From positions 199 to 11,391 of the forward strand of contig PCXJ01000073.1 in assembly GCA_002787615.1 (NCBI GenBank): DNA of 11,193 nucleotides. Reading direction: 5' to 3'. A program made the position numbers and the translations under genes. The notes under the pieces were generated by a model. The model did not search any database, was not told the DNA's origin, and was given only the letters and a program-made list of their open reading frames with translations. The first letter of the stretch is position 1. Each line of letters begins with the position of its first letter. Origin of the DNA: Alphaproteobacteria bacterium CG11_big_fil_rev_8_21_14_0_20_44_7. Lineage in GTDB: Bacteria; Pseudomonadota; Alphaproteobacteria; Rickettsiales; 21-14-0-20-44-7. Positions 1 through 5,668 of the stretch are shown here, one piece after another.

Positions 1-91
1 ATATTATGCCAAGATCGGAAAGCTGAGGCAGGTCGATGGAATGCAGGATATTGACGCAGTAACGGCGAAACTTAACGAGATTGTCAATTAG
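1..91 (+). CDS. adk: Adenylate kinase, C-terminal end (partial)
   Basis: The window opens inside a reading frame whose codons begin at position 2 and end at TAG 89-91. The 29 visible residues begin YYAKIGKLRQVDGM and end in KLNEIVN. The pattern of a YY pair, a G-x-L-x-x-V-D-G-x-x stretch and a final amphipathic helix is the usual C-terminus of long-form bacterial adenylate kinases (ATP + AMP to 2 ADP, cytoplasmic). Identification is helped by position, since adk directly precedes rpsM in alphaproteobacterial secY-adk-rpsM clusters. The P-loop, the NMP-binding part and the LID lie outside the window. No terminator follows, so read-through into the rpsM transcript is possible. Confidence 0.85.
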   Translation, partial: YYAKIGKLRQVDGMQDIDAVTAKLNEIVN

Positions 92-115
92 CCCTATAAT
101 TATTGCAAAAAGCAC

Positions 116-144
116 TTGACGGCTTGTGGAAAAGCTAATATAAA
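116..144 (+). promoter_or_regulatory. Sigma70-type promoter of the rpsM operon
   Basis: TTGACG (116-121) and TATAAA (139-144) are separated by exactly 17 nt. An A-tract just upstream (107-111) could act as an UP-like element. Transcription would start near 151, giving a leader of about 140 nt before rpsM. The block CAAAAAGCACTTG (106-118) recurs with one change at the rpsF promoter. Confidence 0.75.
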
Positions 145-165
145 GCCCGTCCTTCTGTTGATATT

Positions 166-230
166 GAGAGTTTCGGTGTAGGAAGAGAGTTAGCCTCCGT
201 TTTTGAAACGCAGGGGTTGTAAGTCTCTCC
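166..230 (+). promoter_or_regulatory. Structured 5' leader of rpsM (possible autoregulatory fold)
   Basis: Two nested helices can be drawn. The inner hairpin pairs CCT-C-CGTTT (194-202) with AAACG-C-AGG (206-214) around a 3-nt loop, with one C-C mismatch. The outer helix pairs GAGAG (185-189) and TT (190-191) with AA (221-222) and CTCTC (225-229). A second copy of GAGAGTT at 166-172 could compete for the same CTCTC strand, which would give two exclusive folds. Alpha-operon leaders are regulated by S4 in enterics and Bacillus, but I do not recognise this as either known fold, and rpsD is not in the window. Regulation is an inference. Confidence 0.4.
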
Positions 231-292
231 GGCATTTCTCCATTCTCCCAACAGAGCTAATGAATAACAACTTAATGACTAGAGGCTAACAT

Positions 293-661
293 ATGGCTCG
301 TATAGCTGGTGTAAACATCCCGACAAATAAACGCGTAATTATCGCTTTGCGCTATATTCACGGAATCGGCGCATATAACGCTTCGCAGATTTGCAAAAAT
401 GCAGGAATCGGTGAAACTAAGCGTGTGCAGGATTTGAGTGATGATGAAGTTATCAAATTGCGTGAAATTATCGACAAAGATTACAAGGTAGAGGGCGATT
501 TGCGCCGCGAGGTTTCCATGAACATCAAGCGTTTGGTGGATTTGGGTTGCTATCGTGGGCTTCGTCACAGAAAACGTTTACCGGTTCGCGGTCAGCGTAC
601 GCATACAAATGCGAGAACGCGTAAAGGTAAGGCAATCGCAATTGCCGGTAAGAAGAAATAA
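293..661 (+). CDS. rpsM: 30S ribosomal protein S13 (uS13)
   Basis: This 122-residue protein belongs to the head of the small subunit. There it contacts 16S rRNA, protein S19, the P-site tRNA through its basic tail and the large subunit through the B1 bridges. The N-terminal MARIAGVNIP, the helix-two-turn-helix region with YIHGIGAYNA (about 22-31) and the motif YRGLRHRKRLPVRGQRTHTN (about 88-107) are family hallmarks. The protein ends in a lysine-rich tail. Its length is normal for the family. An AGAGG Shine-Dalgarno (281-285) lies 7 nt before the ATG. It is the first gene after the promoter at 116-144 and is followed by a 105-nt gap holding a palindromic element, an unusual spacing within this operon. 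Confidence 0.98.
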   Translation: MARIAGVNIPTNKRVIIALRYIHGIGAYNASQICKNAGIGETKRVQDLSDDEVIKLREIIDKDYKVEGDLRREVSMNIKRLVDLGCYRGLRHRKRLPVRGQRTHTNARTRKGKAIAIAGKKK

Positions 662-667
662 TAAATT

Positions 668-730
668 GCGCTCCGTTGCCGCGCAGGCAAGTCGGCCTCA
701 ATGGCCTTGCCTCGCTGCGTTCGGAAACGC
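668..730. repeat. GC-rich palindromic element between rpsM and rpsK
   Basis: This 63-nt imperfect palindrome can fold back over its whole length. GCG 668-670 pairs with CGC 728-730, CCG 673-675 with CGG 722-724, CGCGC 680-684 with 714-719 (one bulge), AGGCAA 685-690 with TTGCCT 707-712 and GGCC 694-697 with GGCC 703-706. The loop is TCAAT. By hand count about two thirds of the bases are G or C, well above its neighbours. No U-run follows, so it is not a simple intrinsic terminator. It resembles the dispersed palindromic repeats found between or inside bacterial genes, but only one copy was noticed in this window, so the repeat label is an inference. Confidence 0.5.
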
Positions 731-766
731 TCAAAAATTTTAAGAGATAATAGGCTAGAGGAACAA

Positions 767-1156
767 ATGGCAAAAGCAGAAGCGAAAGTTAAGAAAAGCG
801 TCAAAAAGAACATCACAGTTGGTGTTGCGCATATTAACTCAACATTTAATAACACGATTATCACGATTTCCGACCAGCAGGGCAATACGGTTGCTTGGTC
901 ATCTTCCGGACATCAGGGATTCAAGGGAAGCCGCAAATCTACGCCATATGCAGGCCAGATGGCAGCAGAAGCGGCGGGACGGGCAGCGCAAGAGCATGGC
1001 CTAAAAGTTCTTTCCGTGGAAGTGAAAGGCCCGGGTTCAGGGCGTGAATCAGCGCTCCGTGCGTTGCAGGCAGTGGGTTTTGTGGTTACTTCGATAAAAG
1101 ACGTAACGCCGATTCCGCATAATGGTTGCCGTCCAAGAAAACGTAGAAGAGTTTAG
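767..1156 (+). CDS. rpsK: 30S ribosomal protein S11 (uS11)
   Basis: This 129-residue protein sits on the platform of the small subunit near the mRNA exit path and binds 16S rRNA next to S6 and S18. The frame is open from 701, but the start is placed at ATG 767. The protein then begins MAKAEAKVKK, matches the usual family length, and has AGAGG (757-761) 5 nt upstream. The 22 upstream codons are encoded by the palindromic element and look spurious. Hallmarks are HINSTFNNTIITISD (about 22-36), GFKGSRKSTPYAGQMAAE, KGPGSGRESALRAL and the C-terminal PHNGCRPRKRRRV. It is co-directional with rpsM and rpoA. Confidence 0.98.
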   Translation: MAKAEAKVKKSVKKNITVGVAHINSTFNNTIITISDQQGNTVAWSSSGHQGFKGSRKSTPYAGQMAAEAAGRAAQEHGLKVLSVEVKGPGSGRESALRALQAVGFVVTSIKDVTPIPHNGCRPRKRRRV

Positions 1157-1170
1157 TCATCATTCGGATG

Positions 1171-1187
1171 CCGCTCTTTGAGGGCGG
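1171..1187 (+). other. Stem-loop between rpsK and rpoA
   Basis: CCGCTCT (1171-1177) pairs with AGGGCGG (1181-1187) around a TTG loop, making a 7-bp stem with one T-G pair. The next bases are AAAGTATTTAATA, so the U-run of an intrinsic terminator is absent. It could be an RNA-processing or stability element that adjusts the S11 to RpoA ratio. That role is inferred. Confidence 0.4.
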
Positions 1188-1248
1188 AAAGTATTTAATA
1201 AAAAGCATATAAAACAGCAATTTAAATAAAGAAAATAGGGAAACAAAC

Positions 1249-2295
1249 ATGTCAAATGCAACTAATTCTAATATAGCGAAAAACTGGGCAGACCTTATCA
1301 AGCCTAAAAAATTGGATTTTAAGGATAGTGACGAAGCTACCCGCGCGACAATCGTTGCCGAGCCTTTGGAAAGGGGCTTTGGCACAACAATTGGTAACGC
1401 ACTGCGCCGTATTTTGCTGTCTTCATTGCAAGGTGCTGCGGTAACGGCGGTGAAAATCGACAATGTATTGCATGAATTCTCAACGATTCCGGGCGTTCGT
1501 GAAGATGTTACCGAAATCATATTGAATATCAAAAACTTAGCCTTGCGCTCTTTTACTACAGAGAAGAAAAAATTATATTTGAAGGCGAAAGGTCCGATGG
1601 AAGTTACTGCTGCGATGATTGAATGTCCGGCAGAAATTGAGATCATCAATAAAGATTTGGTGATTTGCACTTTGGATAAGGATGCTGAGCTTAATATTGA
1701 GCTTACCGTAGAAGTTGGTAGCGGGTATATTCCTGCTAATCAGAATCGCCCTGAAGATGCGCCAATCGGCCTGATTCCGGTGGATTCATTGTTTAGCCCG
1801 GTGCGTAAAGTTTCTTTCAAGGTGGAAGATAGCCGCGTTGGTCAGCGTACTGATTATGATAAGCTATTATTGACGATTGAAACAAATGGTGCGGTTAGCC
1901 CTGAAGATGCTGTGGCACTTTCAGCGAAAGTTTTGCAAGATCAGCTACAATTATTCATTAATTTTGAAGATGTTGCCGCGCCGATTGAAGAGAAGAAGGA
2001 AGAAAGCCTGCCATTCAGCCCGCATCTGCTCAAGAAAGTAGAAGAGTTGGAGCTTTCTGTGCGTTCAGCAAACTGCTTCAAAAACGACAATATCGTTTAT
2101 ATTGGTGATTTGGTACAAAAAACCGAAAGCGAAATGCTTAAAACTCCAAATTTTGGCCGTAAGTCATTGAATGAAATCAAAGATGTGCTGGCTAAATTAG
2201 GCTTGAAGTTCGGTATGGATGTTCCTAACTGGCCGCCTGAGAATATTGAAGAGCTGGCGAAGAAATATAACGACCCATACGGCACAGGATATTAA
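1249..2295 (+). CDS. rpoA: DNA-directed RNA polymerase subunit alpha
   Basis: This 348-residue protein is the assembly platform of RNA polymerase and the contact point for UP elements and activators. The N-terminal dimerisation domain (about 1-240) carries VAEPLERGFGTTIGNALRRILLSSLQGAAV (37-66) and HEFSTIPGVREDV (75-87). An acidic/lysine linker (about 241-256) is followed by the C-terminal domain. ELSVRSANC (268-276) there holds Arg272, which aligns with the UP-element-binding Arg265 of Escherichia coli. The helix-hairpin-helix-like TPNFGRKSLNEIKD follows, then NWPP. Its length is slightly greater than the enteric form because of the tail after NWPP. AGGGA (1237-1241) is the ribosome-binding site. 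Confidence 0.98.
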   Translation: MSNATNSNIAKNWADLIKPKKLDFKDSDEATRATIVAEPLERGFGTTIGNALRRILLSSLQGAAVTAVKIDNVLHEFSTIPGVREDVTEIILNIKNLALRSFTTEKKKLYLKAKGPMEVTAAMIECPAEIEIINKDLVICTLDKDAELNIELTVEVGSGYIPANQNRPEDAPIGLIPVDSLFSPVRKVSFKVEDSRVGQRTDYDKLLLTIETNGAVSPEDAVALSAKVLQDQLQLFINFEDVAAPIEEKKEESLPFSPHLLKKVEELELSVRSANCFKNDNIVYIGDLVQKTESEMLKTPNFGRKSLNEIKDVLAKLGLKFGMDVPNWPPENIEELAKKYNDPYGTGY

Positions 2296-2319
2296 TCTAC
2301 AACTAAATAGAGACAAGTT

Positions 2320-2772
2320 ATGAGACATGGTGATGCACATAGAAAGTTAAACAGAACCTCTTCGCACAGAAAGGCGATGTTTATGAATATGGCAAATGCG
2401 CTGATTAAGCATGAGCAGATAAAGACAACTTTGCCGAAAGCAAAGACACTGCGTCCTTATGCGGAAAAGCTGATAACACTTGGCAAGAAAGGCAGTTTGC
2501 ATAATCGCCGCCGTGCCATCAGTATTTTGCAGGATGAGAAGATGGTAGAAAAACTATTTTCAGTGCTGGCAGAGCGTTATAAGGATAGAAGCGGCGGATA
2601 TACGCGTGTGCTAAAAGCCGGATTCCGCTTTGGCGATGCTGCTCCGGTTGCGTATATTGAATTTGTTGATCGCGATATTAATGCTAAAGGTCAAGATTCT
2701 GGCCCTAAGCCGGAATTTCTTGATGATGACGAGATGGAAATCCCGCCTGAGCTTGCTGCGGCTTCTTCGTAA
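2320..2772 (+). CDS. rplQ: 50S ribosomal protein L17 (bL17)
   Basis: This 150-residue large-subunit protein is found near the polypeptide exit side of the 50S. The start MRHGDAHRKLNRTSSHRKAM and the motif LITLGKKGSLHNRRRA are diagnostic. The core (about 1-118) ends in APVAYIEFVDRD. After it comes an acidic tail of roughly 30 residues (FLDDDEMEIPPELAAASS at the end), which the 127-residue Escherichia coli protein lacks; tails of this kind are common in alphaproteobacteria. It follows rpoA after 24 nt with AGAGA as a weak ribosome-binding site. No terminator follows, and the next gene starts 5 nt after the stop. Confidence 0.97.
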   Translation: MRHGDAHRKLNRTSSHRKAMFMNMANALIKHEQIKTTLPKAKTLRPYAEKLITLGKKGSLHNRRRAISILQDEKMVEKLFSVLAERYKDRSGGYTRVLKAGFRFGDAAPVAYIEFVDRDINAKGQDSGPKPEFLDDDEMEIPPELAAASS

Positions 2773-2777
2773 AATCC

Positions 2778-3074
2778 ATGGCTTTTATCACAATCCTGAA
2801 AGCGGAAGGTGAAGTTATATTGGACCGTGAGCATGTTGCCGAATATGCCATGGCAGGGTTTCTTCGTGAGCGGGGCTTTAATGTTCCGGACGGTGCAATC
2901 ATAAGCCCTCACTTCAAAAATATTAGAGTAACTGACGAAGATGGCATAACCACGGAATATCGCCTTAAGTTGCCTTTTGAGCATGAGGATGGGCATACGA
3001 TAAGATTCTCAATGTCACCGGAGGTAGTGAATCCCGCACCGCAGAATAGGATGGGGGCGAATCTATGGGGATGA
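2778..3074 (+). CDS. Uncharacterised 98-residue protein between rplQ and crcB
   Basis: I do not recognise the family. The product is soluble-looking, with no signal peptide, membrane segment or cysteine. It begins MAFITILKAEGEVILDREHV, has a charged helix-like stretch (about 17-33), a central region with SPHFKNIRVTDEDGITTEYRL (about 43-63) suggestive of beta strands, and a polar C-terminus ending GANLWG. It starts only 5 nt after rplQ with no clear Shine-Dalgarno. Its stop codon overlaps the beginning of crcB (ATGA at 3071-3074), so translational coupling on both sides is likely. The packing and codon pattern, similar to the neighbours, argue that it is real. It is not known from this sequence whether it serves the ribosome, fluoride export or neither. 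Confidence 0.65.
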   Translation: MAFITILKAEGEVILDREHVAEYAMAGFLRERGFNVPDGAIISPHFKNIRVTDEDGITTEYRLKLPFEHEDGHTIRFSMSPEVVNPAPQNRMGANLWG

Positions 3075-3439
3075 ATTTATTGCTGATATTTGCCGGAGGG
3101 GGAGTTGGTGCGGTCTTGCGCTATCTGGTTTCAACTAGGCTAAATAATGCTATAGATTCCGGTTTTCCTATTGGCATTTTATGCGTGAATATCCTCGGAA
3201 GCTTTGCTATTGGTGTATTTGCCGGAATTGTTTCACGTGAAACATTCGCTGAAAATACAATTATTATACCGCTTTGTATGATAGGCTTGTTGGGCGGTTT
3301 TACGACATTCTCGGCCTTTTCCCTAGAAACTATTGCCTTATTGCAAGCTGGGAAATATATGGCCGCGCTCATCTATATATCTCTCTCGCTATTTTTATCT
3401 ATATTCGTTGCCTATTTGGGACTAATATTAGCCAAATAG
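3065..3439 (+). CDS. crcB: Fluoride ion channel CrcB/Fluc
   Basis: This is a small integral membrane protein of 124 residues. The family forms antiparallel dimers that let fluoride leave the cytoplasm. Four hydrophobic segments are visible (about 4-22, 35-55, 65-88 and 98-121). Family motifs are GGGVGAVLRYLVS near the N-terminus, NILGSFAIG (42-50), whose Asn lines the pore, and GLLGGFTTFSAFS (74-86), which contains the Phe-box and Na-site residues. ATG 3065 has a G-rich stretch (3049-3057) at suitable spacing. ATG 3071 is an equally plausible start that overlaps the previous stop as ATGA and gives MNLLLIF. Residues IVSRET in the loop after helix 2 are encoded by a perfect parS sequence. Confidence 0.95.
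   Translation: MGMNLLLIFAGGGVGAVLRYLVSTRLNNAIDSGFPIGILCVNILGSFAIGVFAGIVSRETFAENTIIIPLCMIGLLGGFTTFSAFSLETIALLQAGKYMAALIYISLSLFLSIFVAYLGLILAK
3229..3244. other. parS: parS centromere-like site 1 (inside crcB)
   Basis: The sequence is TGTTTCACGTGAAACA, a perfect 16-bp palindrome identical to the widely conserved chromosomal parS that ParB (Spo0J) binds to load and spread for origin segregation. It covers the codons for V-S-R-E-T in the loop between membrane segments 2 and 3 of CrcB, where sequence is tolerant. An identical 16-mer occurs 438 bp downstream, which makes chance unlikely. Confidence 0.92.
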
Positions 3440-3455
3440 GGGAATATGCCGGATT

Positions 3456-4367
3456 ATGCAAAAATTTATTATAAGTGAGGAAGACAAGGATGTGCGGCTG
3501 GATAGGTGGTTTAAGCGTCACCATCCGCATATTACCCAAGCTCTTCTCCAGAAGATGTTGCGCAAGAAGGATGTGCGTGTGAATGGCTTGCGAGCTGAGG
3601 CAAGTTTGCGGGTGAAGGCAGGTGATGTTGTCACAATAACCATAGATATTAAGCCGCCAACGGAAATGTTTCACGTGAAACATTCTTCCGAAATGCAGGT
3701 TTCTGATAGGGATATAGCCGATTTCAACAAATTGATAATTTTTGAGAATAATGATTTTCTGGTGATTAATAAGCCGCATGGCCTCGCCTCGCAAGGCGGG
3801 CGCGGTGTGAAAATTTCTGTAGATGATATTATCAAGAAAATAAGCCCCCGCTATAAATTAGTGCATAGGCTGGATAAAGATACGTGCGGTGTGTTGGTGA
3901 TTGCCAAGAAAACCAGCATGGCAACGGCCTTCTCGGAAGCGCTGCAAAGCAAGCAGGTTGAGAAAATATATTGGGCATTATTGCGTGGTGTGCCGCAGCA
4001 TAAAATCGGTGAAATTGACTTGCCGCTGCTTAAAAGCGGGCGGAATATTGAGAAAGTCGAGGTGAATATGCAGCAGGGCAAGCCGGCAATAACGCAATAT
4101 CGGGTGTTGGAAAAGCTAGGCAAGGAGCTGAGCTGGGTGGAGCTGCGCCCAATAACCGGACGTACGCATCAATTGCGTGTGCACATGGAGGCGATTGGCT
4201 GCCCGATAATCGGGGATGGCAAATATGGTGGCAAACGCGCTTTTGAAGAGGGGTTCAGCAAAAAGCTGCATTTAATCGCGCGCAGAATCATTATACCGCA
4301 GTTTAATATTGATGCTAGCGCCGATTTACCTGACTATATGAAAGAAACCGCGCCCAAGCCTGCCTAA
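3456..4367 (+). CDS. rluC: RluA-family 23S rRNA pseudouridine synthase (RluC-like)
   Basis: The product has 303 residues and isomerises uridine to pseudouridine in large-subunit rRNA. An N-terminal S4 RNA-binding domain (about 12-60, VRLDRWFKRHHP...RVNGLRA) is followed by the catalytic domain. There VHRLDKDTCG (136-145) holds the catalytic Asp140, with Cys where Ser or Thr is usual before Gly. GRTHQLRVHMEAIGCPIIGD (235-254) is the conserved C-terminal motif. The linker contains MFHVKH (71-76), which is a translated parS sequence. An adjacent crcB is common in alphaproteobacteria and supports RluC rather than RluD, but exact target uridines cannot be read from sequence. AGGGGA (3438-3443) lies somewhat far, 12 nt, from the ATG. 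Confidence 0.9.
   Translation: MQKFIISEEDKDVRLDRWFKRHHPHITQALLQKMLRKKDVRVNGLRAEASLRVKAGDVVTITIDIKPPTEMFHVKHSSEMQVSDRDIADFNKLIIFENNDFLVINKPHGLASQGGRGVKISVDDIIKKISPRYKLVHRLDKDTCGVLVIAKKTSMATAFSEALQSKQVEKIYWALLRGVPQHKIGEIDLPLLKSGRNIEKVEVNMQQGKPAITQYRVLEKLGKELSWVELRPITGRTHQLRVHMEAIGCPIIGDGKYGGKRAFEEGFSKKLHLIARRIIIPQFNIDASADLPDYMKETAPKPA
3667..3682. other. parS: parS centromere-like site 2 (inside rluC)
   Basis: This is a second perfect TGTTTCACGTGAAACA. Here the symmetry extends to 20 bp, AATGTTTCACGTGAAACATT (3665-3684). Slightly out of register, CGGAA (3661-3665) and TTCCG (3686-3690) flank it as further inverted arms. It encodes MFHVKH in the linker between the S4 and catalytic domains, another permissive place. 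A parAB pair or oriC is not in the window. Confidence 0.93.
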
Positions 4368-4375
4368 AAGAAAGG

Positions 4376-4404
4376 TTGACATTTAGCGCTAAAATTGATA
4401 TAAA
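4376..4404 (+). promoter_or_regulatory. Consensus promoter of the DUF3108 gene with palindromic spacer
   Basis: TTGACA (4376-4381) and TATAAA (4399-4404) are separated by 17 nt. The spacer begins with the perfect 12-bp palindrome TTTAGCGCTAAA (4382-4393), placed as an operator would be. Transcription should start at about 4411-4412, on or next to the ATG, so the mRNA is probably leaderless. Confidence 0.75.
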
Positions 4405-4411
4405 AAATGAT

Positions 4412-5236
4412 ATGAACAGACTCTTTTCCTACATATTGCTGGTTTTGATGCTAATTTCTGTAAATCTGGCAGATGTAATGCCTGCGCGGGCAGAACAAAC
4501 CCCGCTAGTTGAAGGAAAGGCTCTGCGCTATGATGTTTTTCTGGGGACAATGCGGGTTGGCGTCATAAAAGTTACCCTGAAAAATAGCACTTCCGGCTAT
4601 GATTACACTGCGGATTTGGACTCGTTGAATCTCGCACGCTATATAATGAAATATGATAGCATAAACCGCGTTGTCGGGAAGATTTCAAATAATAAGCATA
4701 TTCCGCTTTCCTATCGCTCTAAATGGCGGCAAAAGAAATATGATCAGGATTTGCTGGTTAGATACTCTCCTGAAGGTGATGTCTTGGAAGAAACGATTAC
4801 CGGCTCATGGTGGAAAGATAATCCGGAAGTGGAAGCCGCGCAAAAGAAGAATATTCCCGATCCGATAACTGCGGCAGTTGTTTCGATGCAGAAAATCAAG
4901 CAGCTTATGCAAGATAAAACCCCGTTACCGCATAACTTTGATTTCCCGGTATATGATGCAAAGCGTCTGCTTAATTTAAAATATACGATTCATGGCTATA
5001 AAGAGAAGAAGGTCGCGGGCGAGAGGAAGCAATTATTGCATGTGAGTTTCAAGCAAGAAGCGCTGGCCGGCTGGCGTGAAAGTGAGTTAAAACGCTTGCA
5101 TGAGAGGGATGCGGTGATAAATCTATATCTTGATGAGAATTATATTCCGGTGCTGGGCTTTGGCCAATCACAGATTGGTGATTTGGAAATTAAACTGGCA
5201 AAAGAGTGCAGCAATTTAACAAGCTGCAATATATAA
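4412..5236 (+). CDS. Exported DUF3108 domain protein
   Basis: The product has 274 residues. The frame is also open from TTG 4376, but that codon is part of the -35 box, so ATG 4412 is chosen. It gives a clean signal peptide: MNR, a hydrophobic core to about residue 23, and probable cleavage after ARA (27). The mature part starts with ALRYDVFLGTMRVGVIKVTL, the repeating Y-x-V-x-L-G-x-x-x-V-G pattern of DUF3108 proteins. These are periplasmic or outer-membrane-associated proteins of unknown role with a beta-rich fold. Two cysteines close to the C-terminus (ECSNLTSC) could form a disulfide. No Shine-Dalgarno precedes the ATG. It stands alone between rluC and the rpsF promoter. Confidence 0.75.
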   Translation: MNRLFSYILLVLMLISVNLADVMPARAEQTPLVEGKALRYDVFLGTMRVGVIKVTLKNSTSGYDYTADLDSLNLARYIMKYDSINRVVGKISNNKHIPLSYRSKWRQKKYDQDLLVRYSPEGDVLEETITGSWWKDNPEVEAAQKKNIPDPITAAVVSMQKIKQLMQDKTPLPHNFDFPVYDAKRLLNLKYTIHGYKEKKVAGERKQLLHVSFKQEALAGWRESELKRLHERDAVINLYLDENYIPVLGFGQSQIGDLEIKLAKECSNLTSCNI

Positions 5237-5246
5237 CAAAAAACAC

Positions 5247-5274
5247 TTGCAAAGCCTCATAAAATATGTACTAT
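5247..5274 (+). promoter_or_regulatory. Promoter of rpsF-rpsR-rplI
   Basis: TTGCAA (5247-5252) and TACTAT (5269-5274) have a 16-nt spacer. The upstream block CAAAAAACACTTG (5237-5249) matches that at the rpsM promoter with one difference, in the same register to the -35 box. The start would lie near 5281, leaving a leader of only about 30 nt before rpsF. Confidence 0.55.
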
Positions 5275-5309
5275 GCGCTCCCTTAACAAAAAACAGAGTA
5301 TAAGAGAAT

Positions 5310-5666
5310 ATGGCTTTATACGAGATTACATATATAGTACGTCAAGAAATCGGCGAAAAAGAAGTCGAGACGATTACAAAAGAATTTACTGAATTCCTAA
5401 CTAAGAATGGCGGTAAAATCATCAAAAATGAAAGCTGGGGTTTGCGCAATTTTGCCTACGAAATCCGCAAAGCAAAAAAAGGCCATTATGTGCATTTGGG
5501 CGTTGATGCCGACCATGCAGAAGTTGCCGAGCTTGAGCGTAATATGAAATTGCATGAAAATGTGATTCGCTGCCTGATTGTACGGGCGGAAGAGATTAAC
5601 GATGAACCTTCTGCGATTCTGAATCAGGATGAAGATGAATATCAAAACATTAAGATAGAGGCTTAA
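5310..5666 (+). CDS. rpsF: 30S ribosomal protein S6 (bS6)
   Basis: This 118-residue platform protein of the small subunit binds 16S rRNA as a heterodimer with S18, which the next gene encodes. The start MALYEITYIVRQEI, the WGLRNFAYEIRKAKKGHYVHL stretch (about 43-63) and RNMKLHENVIRCLIVR (about 77-92) are typical of the ferredoxin-like S6 fold. The tail after about residue 95 is acidic, as in many S6 proteins. AAGAGA sits just before the ATG as a modest ribosome-binding site. It is the first gene of a three-gene ribosomal cluster. rpsR begins 2 nt after its stop, which suits equal production of the two partners. Confidence 0.97.
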   Translation: MALYEITYIVRQEIGEKEVETITKEFTEFLTKNGGKIIKNESWGLRNFAYEIRKAKKGHYVHLGVDADHAEVAELERNMKLHENVIRCLIVRAEEINDEPSAILNQDEDEYQNIKIEA

Positions 5667-5668
5667 AC

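Noticed and set aside
701..766. Extended N-terminus of rpsK starting MALPRCVRKRSK
   Set aside because: The 22 extra codons come from the palindromic element. The ATG at 767 has a good Shine-Dalgarno and gives the standard S11 length.
525..773. Minus-strand and alternate-frame ORFs over rpsM-rpsK, and similar shadows elsewhere
   Set aside because: They lie opposite or inside clear conserved genes, lack ribosome-binding sites and encode no recognisable motif.
3446..3478. Ten-codon leader ORF (MPDYAKIYYK) before and into rluC
   Set aside because: A Shine-Dalgarno lies too close (about 3 nt), and such short frames are common by chance in this composition.
4376..4411. TTG start for the DUF3108 gene
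   Set aside because: The TTG is part of the TTGACA -35 box. The internal ATG gives a proper signal peptide.
5207..5228. Terminator at the end of the DUF3108 gene
   Set aside because: TGCAGC and GCTGCA make a 6-bp stem with a 10-nt loop, but no U-run follows and it overlaps the coding end.
5281..5309. S6:S18-binding leader before rpsF
   Set aside because: The leader after the likely start is only about 30 nt, has no CCG bulge motif and shows no stable stem.
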